From positions 1 to 8,634 of the forward strand of contig JAUXRT010000378.1 in assembly GCA_030681635.1 (NCBI GenBank): a DNA stretch of 8,634 nt, given 5' to 3'. This document shows, in pieces, positions 1 to 6,865 of this stretch. Numbering within the stretch: the first letter of the stretch is position 1; each line of letters opens with the position of its first letter. Position numbers and translations under genes: made by a program. Source of the DNA: Reyranella sp. (lineage in GTDB: Bacteria > Pseudomonadota > Alphaproteobacteria > Reyranellales > Reyranellaceae). A model generated the notes under the pieces. It worked only from the letters and a program-made list of their open reading frames with translations. It had not been told where the DNA came from and did not search any database.

Positions 1-410
1 CTGCCGGCAAGTCCGGCGCGAATGTCGGCTCGCTCTCGTGCAGCGTTGCGGGCGGCGTCGGCTTCATCTTCGGCTCGTCCAAGGACATGAACTGCCTGTT
101 CACCCGCACCGACGGCATCGCCGAGCGCTACACCGGCACCATCAAGAAGTATGGCGTCGATATCGGCTTCACCAAGGAAGCCCAGATGATCTGGCTGGTG
201 TTCGCGCCGGGCAGCATCGCGCCGGGCGCCCTGACGGGCGGATATGCCGGTGCCACCGCCTCGGCCACGGTCGGCGTCGGCGTCGGTGCCAACGTCCTGG
301 TGGGCGGTGGCAGCGGCCAGGTCACCCTGCAGCCGGTCAGCGTCGAGGGCAATGTCGGCCTGAACGTCGCCGCCGGCGTGGGCGCGGTCGAGCTCAAGTA
401 CGTCAAGTAG
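1..410 (+). CDS. DUF992 domain protein, C-terminal part (cut by window edge)
   Basis: The frame is open from base 3 and gives 135 visible residues before a TAG stop. The visible protein begins AGKSGANVGSLSCSVAGG and continues with GFIFGSSKDMNCLF, two Cys-containing segments that I recognise as the DUF992 pattern. The rest is Gly/Val/Ala-rich beta-type sequence ending in VELKYVK. Family members are usually about 160-170 residues with an N-terminal signal peptide, so roughly 30 residues, including the export signal, should lie left of the window. The two cysteines could form a disulfide in the periplasm; that is inference. The biochemical function of DUF992 is not known to me. A strong stem-loop 7 bases after the stop suggests that the transcript ends here and that the gene is separate from the operon that follows. 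Confidence 0.85.
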   Translation, partial: AGKSGANVGSLSCSVAGGVGFIFGSSKDMNCLFTRTDGIAERYTGTIKKYGVDIGFTKEAQMIWLVFAPGSIAPGALTGGYAGATASATVGVGVGANVLVGGGSGQVTLQPVSVEGNVGLNVAAGVGAVELKYVK

Positions 411-416
411 CGACCT

Positions 417-448
417 CCGGCAGGCGCCTCACCCGAGGCGCTTGCCGG
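417..448 (+). terminator. Stem-loop after the DUF992 gene, probable transcription end
   Basis: Arms 417-430 and 435-448 form a 14-bp stem with one G-U wobble and a four-base loop (ACCC). The stem starts 7 bases after the stop of the DUF992 gene and ends 28 bases before the next start codon. There is no T-run after it, so it is not a canonical intrinsic terminator. It could act as a weak terminator or as a 3'-end stabilising hairpin. It is clearly structured, but its role is inferred. Confidence 0.6.
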
Positions 449-476
449 CAGCCCGCCGGTCGGGTCAACTTGGCCC

Positions 477-983
477 ATGCCGACCGCTGCCGAAACCCTG
501 ATCGCCCGATTGCAGGCCGATTGCACCACCGCCGAGGCGGCTGAGCGCTCGGTGCGGGCCAGTGTCGACGCCCAGATCCAGGCGGCCGAGCGCGCCCGTG
601 CCTTTGCCTGGCGCCGGTTGAGCGCCCTCTCCGACATGGCCCGCGTGGCGGCCCTGGAACCCGATCGCGAGCTTGCCGTCGAACGCCAGCTCGAAGCGCT
701 GTTTCGCGAGATCGGCTGGATCGAAGGCGGTCTTGCCGAACTGGGGGAGGGCGCCCGCCCGCTGCTCGACTGGCTGCGGCCGATTGCCGAGGCCTTGCAC
801 GCCGAGGCCCATCCAGTTCCCGTCGATTCCGAGGGTGACGGCGAGGCGCCGGAGCCGCCGGTGGTCGCTGATCCCATCGCCGCTTTTCGCGCCTTCGAGG
901 CTTGGTATGAAGCCGAGCGCGGGACCGCGTTCCTGCAGGTGTACGAGCGCTACGTGCCGCCCACGCCGGTTGTCGAGTTCTAG
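477..983 (+). CDS. Hypothetical protein, Ala/Glu/Arg-rich and helical, first gene of the fdhD-mobB operon
   Basis: I do not recognise this 168-residue protein. Residues 1-112 are rich in Ala, Glu, Arg and Leu and look almost entirely alpha-helical, with coiled-coil-like stretches at about 17-43 and 60-90. An acidic, Pro-rich linker follows (about 115-129, DSEGDGEAPEPP). A second helical piece contains FEAWYEAERG near 140-149, and the tail is Pro-rich, ending PPTPVVEF. There is no signal peptide or membrane segment, so it is probably cytoplasmic. The ATG start has only a weak Shine-Dalgarno sequence. The plus-strand reading is preferred over a long antisense frame because its codons end in G/C and because it sits in a coupled gene chain: the next gene begins 9 bases after its stop. 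A link to formate dehydrogenase or molybdenum-cofactor work is inferred from position only. Confidence 0.72.
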   Translation: MPTAAETLIARLQADCTTAEAAERSVRASVDAQIQAAERARAFAWRRLSALSDMARVAALEPDRELAVERQLEALFREIGWIEGGLAELGEGARPLLDWLRPIAEALHAEAHPVPVDSEGDGEAPEPPVVADPIAAFRAFEAWYEAERGTAFLQVYERYVPPTPVVEF

Positions 984-992
984 GGCCGGCAC

Positions 993-1364
993 GTGAAGAC
1001 CGACTTCGAGCAGTGGCTGGCCGCCCAGTTCGCGGACACCGGGGCGTTCACGATCTTCATCGTCCTGGTCCGCATCGGAAGTGACAAGGTCGTTCCTGTA
1101 AAATCGAGCTACGCCCATCTGATCGGCGACGACATGCCGTGGCCTGGAATGCGCGGCCTGCTCGACAGTGCCCGCACGCCCTGGGACGGCGTCGCGTTCT
1201 TCGTCGGGCTGGGACATGAGGGTGGGCCGCTGCCGGACGCCGTGGCCGCAGCCAAGTTGAGGCAGGTCGAAGCCGACGTGAGGGCCGATCCACTGACCTT
1301 CAATCGCGGGATGTTCTTCGACCACGAGGGTCGGCATCTGCGCATCGACGAGGCGGCGCGATGA
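993..1364 (+). CDS. Hypothetical small protein directly upstream of and overlapping fdhD
   Basis: This is a 123-residue protein with a GTG start. An AGGG at 982-985, overlapping the previous stop codon, lies 7 bases before the GTG and supports this start. The product is a mixed alpha/beta soluble protein with no signal peptide or membrane helix. Visible features are an N-terminal amphipathic segment (FEQWLAAQF), a hydrophobic strand (FTIFIVLVRIG, about 19-29), an aromatic/Pro stretch (DDMPWPGMRG, about 46-55) and a second strand (GVAFFVGLGHEGG, about 65-77). I cannot place it in a named family. Its stop overlaps the fdhD start by 4 bases (ATGA), so FdhD translation is probably coupled to it. 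A role in assembling or regulating a molybdoenzyme is a guess from context. Confidence 0.75.
   Translation: MKTDFEQWLAAQFADTGAFTIFIVLVRIGSDKVVPVKSSYAHLIGDDMPWPGMRGLLDSARTPWDGVAFFVGLGHEGGPLPDAVAAAKLRQVEADVRADPLTFNRGMFFDHEGRHLRIDEAAR
1350..1353 (+). promoter_or_regulatory. Ribosome binding site of fdhD (GAGG)
   Basis: GAGG lies inside the 3' end of the preceding gene, 7 bases before the fdhD ATG. It fixes that start and fits translational coupling through the ATGA overlap. Confidence 0.6.
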
Positions 1365-2176
1365 CCGAGACAGGATCCGTTCATCGCCCGGCACGGCGGC
1401 TGACGGCCGCGGGCGGTGAAATGCTGGACGAGATCGTGGCCGAGGAGGTGGCGGTGGCGCTGGTCTACAACGGCATCAGCCATGCGGTGATGATGGCGAC
1501 GCCCTGCGACCTCGAAGACTTCGCCCGCGGATTCTCGCTCACCGAAGGCATTGTCGAGAAGGCGTCGGAAATCTACGACATCGAGGTCGAAGACGTCGAA
1601 GTTGGGTCGGGCGGGCGGGGCATCGAGGTCCGCCTCAAGATCGCGGCCCAGCGGATGGCCGGCTTGCAGGCGCGGCGGCGCACCCTCGCCGGACGCACCG
1701 GCTGCGGCCTGTGCGGCGTCGACAGCCTGGACGCGGCACTCCGCCCCGTGCCGGTCTCGGAGATGCATGGCACCATCTCGCGCGCGGCGATCGAGCGCGC
1801 GATGGCATCGCTCCCCGGATTGCAGCGCATCAACAGGACGAACGGTGCCACCCATGCCGCGGGCTGGGCTGCTGCGGACGGCACGCTGGCCTTGGTGCGC
1901 GAAGACGTCGGTCGGCACAATGCCCTCGACAAGCTGGGCGGCGCACTGGCGACCGCGGCCACGTCACGGGAGGGCGGGTTCGTGGTGGTGACCAGCCGCT
2001 GCTCCTACGAAATGGTGCAAAAGGTCGCCGCGATTGGCGCGGTGGCGGTCGCCGCCGTATCGGCGCCGACGTCGCTTGCCATCGAGACGGCCGAGCAGGC
2101 GGGCATCGCCCTCGTCGCCTTCGTGCGCGATGGCCGGCTCACGGTCTATGCCAACGCCCAGCGGATCGTTTCGTGA
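1361..2176 (+). CDS. fdhD: Formate dehydrogenase accessory sulfurtransferase FdhD
   Basis: FdhD receives sulfur from a cysteine desulfurase and passes it to the bis-MGD molybdenum/tungsten cofactor of formate dehydrogenase, a step required for activity. The product has 271 residues, normal for the family. The catalytic CxxC loop is present as GRTGCGLCGVDSL (C115 and C118, equivalent to the C121/C124 pair in E. coli). Other family signatures are FARGFSLTEGI near residues 54-64, NGATHAAG near 161-168, EDVGRHNALDKLGG at 181-194, and SRCSYEMVQK at 212-221. No key residue is missing. The gene starts at an ATG overlapping the previous stop and shares a GTGA overlap with mobB, so it sits in the middle of a coupled operon. 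It is cytoplasmic. No formate dehydrogenase structural genes lie in the window. Confidence 0.96.
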   Translation: MTETGSVHRPARRLTAAGGEMLDEIVAEEVAVALVYNGISHAVMMATPCDLEDFARGFSLTEGIVEKASEIYDIEVEDVEVGSGGRGIEVRLKIAAQRMAGLQARRRTLAGRTGCGLCGVDSLDAALRPVPVSEMHGTISRAAIERAMASLPGLQRINRTNGATHAAGWAAADGTLALVREDVGRHNALDKLGGALATAATSREGGFVVVTSRCSYEMVQKVAAIGAVAVAAVSAPTSLAIETAEQAGIALVAFVRDGRLTVYANAQRIVS

Positions 2177-2658
2177 CCTCGCCGCGGGTCTTCGGCGTCA
2201 CCGGCTGGAAGAACGCCGGCAAGACGACGCTGGTCGAGCGACTGGTGGCGGAGTTCGTCCGGCGCGGCCGGCGCGTCTCGACCATCAAGCACGCCCATCA
2301 CGACGTCGATGTCGATCAGCCGGGTCGGGATTCCTACCGTCATCGAGCGGCAGGTGCGAGCGAAGTGGCGGTGGTCGGCGGGCTGCGCTACGCGATCATG
2401 CGCGAGCAGGCCGAGGCCACGCTGGCCGAGGTGCTGGCGCGGCTGGCGCCGGCGGATCTCGTCCTGATCGAGGGTTACAAGCGCCAGGCGCATCCCAAGA
2501 TCGAGGTGCGAGCGGGGCAGGCGCCTTCTCTTGCCGCTGAAGATCCCAATGTCGTTGCCATCGCCTCGGATGTGCAGCCGTCCGAAACGCACCTGCCGTG
2601 GTTCCGGCGTGACGATATCGCCGGCATCGCCGACTTCATTGACGCTCTGCGGCGTTAG
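2173..2658 (+). CDS. mobB: Molybdopterin-guanine dinucleotide biosynthesis protein MobB
   Basis: MobB is a GTP-binding P-loop protein that works with MobA in attaching GMP to molybdopterin to make the MGD cofactor; it aids the pathway but is usually not essential. The 161-residue product carries the Walker A loop GWKNAGKTT (11-19), the family segment IKHAHHDVDVDQPGRDS (38-54) with the following AAGA, and the strand-motif LVLIEGYK (96-103). The start is a GTG at 2173 whose bases overlap the fdhD TGA stop (GTGA); it places the P-loop where it sits in other MobB proteins. A longer upstream reading in this frame exists only because fdhD has no stop there, and it is not needed. The final TAG overlaps the stop of the convergent FecR-domain gene. 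Pairing with fdhD makes sense because formate dehydrogenases of this class use bis-MGD. Confidence 0.94.
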   Translation: MTSPRVFGVTGWKNAGKTTLVERLVAEFVRRGRRVSTIKHAHHDVDVDQPGRDSYRHRAAGASEVAVVGGLRYAIMREQAEATLAEVLARLAPADLVLIEGYKRQAHPKIEVRAGQAPSLAAEDPNVVAIASDVQPSETHLPWFRRDDIAGIADFIDALRR

Positions 2659-5477
2659 GGTTTCTGGCCCATGAAGGTGCCACCCGCCTTGTAGCCGGTG
2701 CCGGTGACCGTAAAGGTGCCGGCTTGGCCCTTGGCGACGCCCCCCGCGCCCGGTGCGTCGAAGAACGAACCGGCCACGGCGCCGGTCCTGCTTGCGCCGC
2801 TGAGGGTGCCGGTGAAGTTCACCGTGCCGGTGGTCAGTGCCGTGGTGCCGCTGTAGGTGGCGCCGTCGAAGTTGCCGATGGTCACGGCGCCGGTCTGGCT
2901 GGCGAAGTTCCAGGCATTGGTGTAGCTGCCGGCCGCAAGATAGGCGCTTGTCCCGTTCTGGACATTGCCGAAGGCATGGCCGCTATAGGTTGCCGTACCG
3001 GTCATCGGCAATGAAACGGCGGAGGTCAGGGTGCCTGCGACGTAGGACGCAAAATTCAGGCGGTCGCGACCGTCTGCATTGTAGACGCTGGCGGCGCCAT
3101 AGCGAACGTCGCCGCCCCATACGCCCCAGGTCAGGAACTCGCAGGCGCAGGGCGTGACCCCCGCCGCCTGGAAGAAGGCATTGAACGGCGCGGTGCCATA
3201 GCTGACGGCGACCGTCCGCGACTGTACGTCGGCGCCGGATGAAGTCGTGGAATTGAACGTGACACTGGTCGTGTTGGTCAGCACGTCGGAAGGCCGATCG
3301 GCGACGGCGTAGATCTTGTTATCGATGAATGAGCTGGTGGAGAAGTTTGCGCCCGACGTGCCACCCAGCCGAAAGGTTGCTGACGTCGTGGAACCGTCCC
3401 ATTCGGGGACCGTGAAGGTCGCCGACGCGCGGTTGGATGCCGCGTCGGTGATCAGGATGACATTCGAAGGCGCGGCGTTGTTCGGATTGCCGAGTACCCG
3501 CGTCGTGAAATTGCCCGAGCTGTCGCGTTTCTCAACGATGCCGCCGACATAGCCGTTCATCGTCTGGCTGGTGCGCGCATTTTCCGTCGTCGACGTCGCC
3601 GAGGTTCTGGTTGCCTGGGTGACGTTGAAATAGTCCGAGCCATTGAGGTTGTTGTAGGGCTGGTCGAACGAGGCCTGCGACGTGCGGGTGGTCGTGATGG
3701 TGGAAACGATGCTGGAGCTGGAGGTCACCGTGGTGTTGAGGGCGTCCGGCGTGAACACCATTCTTTCGCCGTTGGAGCCAAAGATCGAATTGCCGGCGCC
3801 GGTATCGAAAGTCGATTCGGCGGAGACCTGGCGGCCGATCTGCTGGGTATCACCCAGCCGGTAGGAGGCATTGAAGCGACCCGCGTTGGAGATCGTGCTG
3901 TTGTTGTAATCCTTGAAATAGGTGCCGATGAAGGCCCCCATGTAGGACTTCTGGCTGGTGCCTTGGCCGGAAATAGACACGGTTGCTTGCATGGCAGTGG
4001 CGCGCGCGGCGCCCGGCTCCGCACCGCCCACGGTGGGGGCGATGTTGGTCGAATAGGCCGAGTAGAGCGGCGACTTGTTGGCTGCCGCCTTGAGGGCGGT
4101 GTCGTTGCCCACGGTTTCGTTGGCGAAGGGGATCTTGGCGGAGTTGCCGAGGTCGATCACGGTGTGGGTGGCGAAGCCGGTCGTGGGAAACTGCGCCAGC
4201 TTGGTCGGCGTGCCGCCGATGACGCCGATACGTTCGTTGTTCGTGGTGTCGAATACGTACGCGAAATAGTCGCTGTTGGAGCTCACGAAGCCCTTGCCGG
4301 TGAGCATGCCGAAAGTCGGATGGTTCAGCGAAACGGAGAAGGAGCCCGATCCCGGATTCCAGGGAACGGTCACCGACCGGCCGTCGCTCAGCGTGATCGT
4401 CGCCTTTCCGTCCGACACAGTACCCGTAGAATTCAGCAATACATTCTTTTGCGAATTCGGCGTGACGCCCAGCGTCTGGTTGTTGAAGGCGGTATAGGGG
4501 GTATCACCAAAGAACCGGCCACGGGTGACGATCACCTGGGTGGTCGATGTCGTTGTCGTGGTTTGTTTCTGTGACGCCTGTGCCTGCGCCTGTGCCGTCT
4601 GCTCCACTGTCTGGTTGTTGGACAGGGCGGTGGCGACGAGTTCCGAATTGTTGATCCTCTGCGCGGCCGGCGTCGGGCCGATATTGGCGCCCGGCTGAAC
4701 GGCGCCCGGGGCCTGCCCCGAGTTGCGGCTGGAGAAGCCCGAGCTCTGTGCCTTCTGATCGGCGTTGCCGCTGGTCGTGCCGCCACCGCCACCACCGCCA
4801 CCGCTTTGTCCGCTGCTCTGGCTGGTGCCCTCGAGCTGGCTGAGCTGGGTGGTGAGGCCGCCCTGGCCGACCATCACGGGAGCACTGGGCGCCGCGCCGC
4901 CGCTGGCGGTCACTTGCGACCCCGGCCGTGTCACCGTCTGGGTCTGGCCGGCGGCACTGAACGTCATGCCGTTGCCGAAGACGAAGGTCGAGGTCGTGCT
5001 GGTCGGCTGGACGGTGAAGATGGTGATACCGCCGCGGATGCCGATTGTGCCCGACGGCGTGGTGATGGTGATGGGCTTGGTCTTGCTGATCTTGCCGCCG
5101 ACCAGGCGGAACACGCCCTTGCTGGCGTTGATCGCGAGGTCGCCGGTCTTGGTGGCGGGATCGTAGACGAACTTGTCGATGGTGAGCTGCGCGCTGGGCC
5201 CGACGGTAAGCGACGTGCCGTCGAGGAACACGAGGTGGGCGCGGTCGCGGGCGTTGGTGGTGATGACCTCGTTGGCCTGCACGTCGATGCCGATGCGCAG
5301 CACGCGCTCGGCCTCGGCGGGCGGCTTGCCGAGGGGGTCACCGTCGGTTGCCGAGGTGACGCCCACCCGGGCAGCGGCCTCGGGGATGCCGAACGGCGCA
5401 CCAAAGAGGGCGATTGCCGTCGTGCCCAGCAGCATGGCACGGACAAGCGGAAAGCCGATAACGTTGGCCTTGACCAT
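2655..5477 (-). CDS. Large exported FecR-domain protein with TbpB-like C-terminal barrel; candidate Slam cargo
   Basis: The product has 940 residues. Residues 1-37 form a Sec signal peptide (VKANVIGFPLVR basic part, hydrophobic core to about 31, likely cleavage after EAAA). There is no lipobox cysteine. Residues about 56-158 match a FecR domain (LVFLDGTSLTVGPSAQLTIDKF, then GVFRLVGGKI and TPSGTIGIRGG). Next come a linker with eight glycines (226-233) and Gln/Ala and Thr runs (294-313). A long Ser/Thr/Asn-rich, beta-type region spans about 315-760. The only two cysteines sit together as CACEFLTWGVWGGD (777-790). The last about 120 residues (TGTATYSGHAFGNV, WNFASQTGAVTIGNFDG, GSFFDAPGAGG, YKAGGTF) resemble the eight-stranded barrel of TbpB and Slam-secreted proteins. 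The gene follows a Slam-like gene by 20 bases with a good ribosome site, so it is probably that protein's substrate. Because the FecR domain follows a cleaved signal and no sigma factor or TonB receptor is nearby, it is unlikely to be an iron-signalling anti-sigma factor. The ligand is unknown. Confidence 0.85.
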   Translation of the reverse strand: MVKANVIGFPLVRAMLLGTTAIALFGAPFGIPEAAARVGVTSATDGDPLGKPPAEAERVLRIGIDVQANEVITTNARDRAHLVFLDGTSLTVGPSAQLTIDKFVYDPATKTGDLAINASKGVFRLVGGKISKTKPITITTPSGTIGIRGGITIFTVQPTSTTSTFVFGNGMTFSAAGQTQTVTRPGSQVTASGGAAPSAPVMVGQGGLTTQLSQLEGTSQSSGQSGGGGGGGGTTSGNADQKAQSSGFSSRNSGQAPGAVQPGANIGPTPAAQRINNSELVATALSNNQTVEQTAQAQAQASQKQTTTTTSTTQVIVTRGRFFGDTPYTAFNNQTLGVTPNSQKNVLLNSTGTVSDGKATITLSDGRSVTVPWNPGSGSFSVSLNHPTFGMLTGKGFVSSNSDYFAYVFDTTNNERIGVIGGTPTKLAQFPTTGFATHTVIDLGNSAKIPFANETVGNDTALKAAANKSPLYSAYSTNIAPTVGGAEPGAARATAMQATVSISGQGTSQKSYMGAFIGTYFKDYNNSTISNAGRFNASYRLGDTQQIGRQVSAESTFDTGAGNSIFGSNGERMVFTPDALNTTVTSSSSIVSTITTTRTSQASFDQPYNNLNGSDYFNVTQATRTSATSTTENARTSQTMNGYVGGIVEKRDSSGNFTTRVLGNPNNAAPSNVILITDAASNRASATFTVPEWDGSTTSATFRLGGTSGANFSTSSFIDNKIYAVADRPSDVLTNTTSVTFNSTTSSGADVQSRTVAVSYGTAPFNAFFQAAGVTPCACEFLTWGVWGGDVRYGAASVYNADGRDRLNFASYVAGTLTSAVSLPMTGTATYSGHAFGNVQNGTSAYLAAGSYTNAWNFASQTGAVTIGNFDGATYSGTTALTTGTVNFTGTLSGASRTGAVAGSFFDAPGAGGVAKGQAGTFTVTGTGYKAGGTFMGQKP
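2658..3014 (-). other. TbpB-like beta-barrel region of the FecR-domain protein
   Basis: This stretch codes for residues about 822-940. It contains alternating short beta strands with Gly turns, the entry GTATYSG, a central WNF...GAVTIGNFDG, and a closing GSFF...GG...GTFTVTG...AGGTF. The order and spacing match my recollection of the C-terminal barrel in TbpB, hemophilin and other Slam cargo, where the barrel directs export. The assignment comes from pattern reading and has not been tested by structure prediction. Confidence 0.6.
4779..4802 (-). repeat. Poly-glycine linker run in the FecR-domain gene
   Basis: Eight consecutive glycine codons, mixed GGT and GGC, encode residues 226-233 between the FecR domain and the long middle region. 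Such a run is a flexible linker, and its length may vary between strains by slippage. Confidence 0.8.
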
Positions 5478-5490
5478 CTTCGTCTCCCTG
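5478..5490 (-). promoter_or_regulatory. Ribosome binding site of the FecR-domain gene
   Basis: Read on the minus strand, the bases are CAGGGAGACGAAG followed directly by the ATG. GGAG is 6 bases from the start. The site lies in the 20-base gap after the Slam-like gene's stop, so the cargo has its own strong ribosome site. A near copy occurs before the Slam-like gene. Confidence 0.75.
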
Positions 5491-5497
5491 GCCGGCG

Positions 5498-6853
5498 TCA
5501 GAAGCGCCAGCCGATGCCAAACATCACATTATTATTGACGAATTCGTAGTTCGGCAAGTTGGAGCCGCGCGAGAACCGGCCGCCCGAAATGCTGAAAGTC
5601 GTCCGCTCGTCGAACGGGATCGACAGCACCAGATTGAGGATTGTGTCGAGCTGTTGGCGAACGACGCCTGGGTCGATGATCGGGTCGGGGGCGTCGTATT
5701 TCCACCATTGCTGGTTGAGCGACAGATTGATGCTCCAGGGGAGCTCGCTCTTGAACAGCGGGTCGGCAAACCGGAAAGCCATGCCGCCACCCACGCCGGC
5801 CACCACGTAATTCTGCGAGATCGTCTGCTGCGTCTGATAGCGCTGGGCGTTGCCGAGCGCGAAGAGCGTGACAACGTCGGTCAGCTGATACTGCAGGGTC
5901 GTGGTGGCTGAGTATTGGGTGCCGGTGAACTGGCTGTTGGTGGGCAGGTAGTTGGTGTTGGGGTAGTTCTGCTGCCGCCAGCTGAAGATCGAGACGTTGC
6001 GCAGGCCGTTTGCCAGCACCACGCCGCTCTCCAGCCCGGCGCCATAGCTGCCGTAGTAGGGCTGGTCGTTGACCCAGATGTAGCCGGCGCTCAGGAACGG
6101 CTTCAGGATCACTTCCTCAAAAATGCCCTGGAACGCCTGGAAGCGCGGCCCGGTCGTGAAGTCGATCAGCGAGACGTTCGCCGCCTGGAGACTGAACTGG
6201 CGGTTGGCGTAGGTCGTGAGCTGGCTCTCGATGGCCGATTTGTCCTGGAGGCCGAGGTCGTAGGAATGGCGAATTTGCGCCGAACTCACGAAGCCCCAGT
6301 CCGATGTCCCGAGGGCCTGCTGGTTCAGGTTGGCGGTCTGCCCGAACAGCCGGACCGCCGATGTCGCGGGCCCGAGGTTGGCGTTCGACTGGTAGCGGGT
6401 GCCGAGGAACAGCTCGCCCGAGAAACGCGAGGGGCTCTGGCGCTTCTCGATCTCGGCCATGAACTGCTCGGCCCGGCCGCGCACGTCGGCCGGCAGGGAC
6501 TGCGATTTCAGGGCGGTTTCGAGGTAGGTGCGGGCGATCTCGTAGGATCCCAGCCGGTAGTAGAGGACGCCGAGTTCCAGCCGCACTCGAGGAAGGTCCG
6601 GATTGATGAGCAGCATCCGCTCCAGGGCCGAGATTGCCCCTTCGGGGTCGCCGGTCTGGGTCGCGATGGTCGCGAACTTGAACAAGACGTCGAGATCAGC
6701 CGGCTTGCGCAACATCTCCTGGAAGGCGTCGTCGTATTGCTGCTCAGCGTTGGCGGATGCCGCTGCCGTCTGCGCCAGCGCGCCGCCCGACAGGGCCGCA
6801 GCCATGGCGATTGCAAATGCGTAAGCTACCACAACGCCCGCAACACGCTTCAA
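5498..6853 (-). CDS. Slam-like (DUF560) outer-membrane protein: signal peptide, TPRs, beta-barrel
   Basis: Slam proteins move specific cargo across the outer membrane to the cell surface or outside. This 451-residue product has a signal peptide (residues 1-27, cleavage after GALA). A helical N-terminal part follows with at least two TPR units (about 52-87, ending INPDL, and 88-121, LGVLYYRLGSYEIARTYL). From about 143 there is a barrel of alternating aromatic/polar strands to the C-terminal GIGWRF, the terminal Phe typical of outer-membrane barrels. The junction GELFLGTRYQSNANLGP (146-162) matches the glycine/SN(x)N pattern at the start of DUF560 barrels. Length and layout fit Slam (about 450-500 residues). 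The listed start is a TTG, the first standard start after an in-frame TGA at 6901-6899. An in-frame ATA at 6865 is better placed relative to the ribosome site. An alternative is another TPR-barrel family, but the adjacent TbpB-like cargo favours Slam. Confidence 0.78.
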   Translation of the reverse strand: MKRVAGVVVAYAFAIAMAAALSGGALAQTAAASANAEQQYDDAFQEMLRKPADLDVLFKFATIATQTGDPEGAISALERMLLINPDLPRVRLELGVLYYRLGSYEIARTYLETALKSQSLPADVRGRAEQFMAEIEKRQSPSRFSGELFLGTRYQSNANLGPATSAVRLFGQTANLNQQALGTSDWGFVSSAQIRHSYDLGLQDKSAIESQLTTYANRQFSLQAANVSLIDFTTGPRFQAFQGIFEEVILKPFLSAGYIWVNDQPYYGSYGAGLESGVVLANGLRNVSIFSWRQQNYPNTNYLPTNSQFTGTQYSATTTLQYQLTDVVTLFALGNAQRYQTQQTISQNYVVAGVGGGMAFRFADPLFKSELPWSINLSLNQQWWKYDAPDPIIDPGVVRQQLDTILNLVLSIPFDERTTFSISGGRFSRGSNLPNYEFVNNNVMFGIGWRF

Positions 6854-6865
6854 CTGCCCGACTAT

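Noticed and set aside
465..1394. Open antisense frame of 309 codons on the minus strand
   Set aside because: It covers two plus-strand genes that are joined to each other and to fdhD by short gaps and overlaps. The antisense protein shows no recognisable motif, and such frames are common opposite GC-rich genes.
1109..1918. Open antisense frame of 269 codons opposite fdhD
   Set aside because: fdhD is unambiguous here, with CxxC and EDVGRHNALD motifs, so this is a shadow frame.
1711..2172. N-terminal extension of mobB into fdhD
   Set aside because: It would add 154 Arg-rich residues encoded out of frame inside fdhD. The GTG at 2173 places the P-loop at the normal position for MobB.
2655..5477. 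FecR-type iron-signalling regulator acting with an ECF sigma factor
   Set aside because: The FecR domain follows a cleavable signal rather than a cytoplasmic anti-sigma segment and membrane helix, and no sigma factor or TonB receptor is adjacent.
4806..5549. Plus-strand frame of 247 codons opposite the signal peptide and FecR domain
   Set aside because: The minus strand codes a clear signal peptide and FecR domain. The plus-strand product is Gly/Asp/Ala/Arg-rich with no family pattern.
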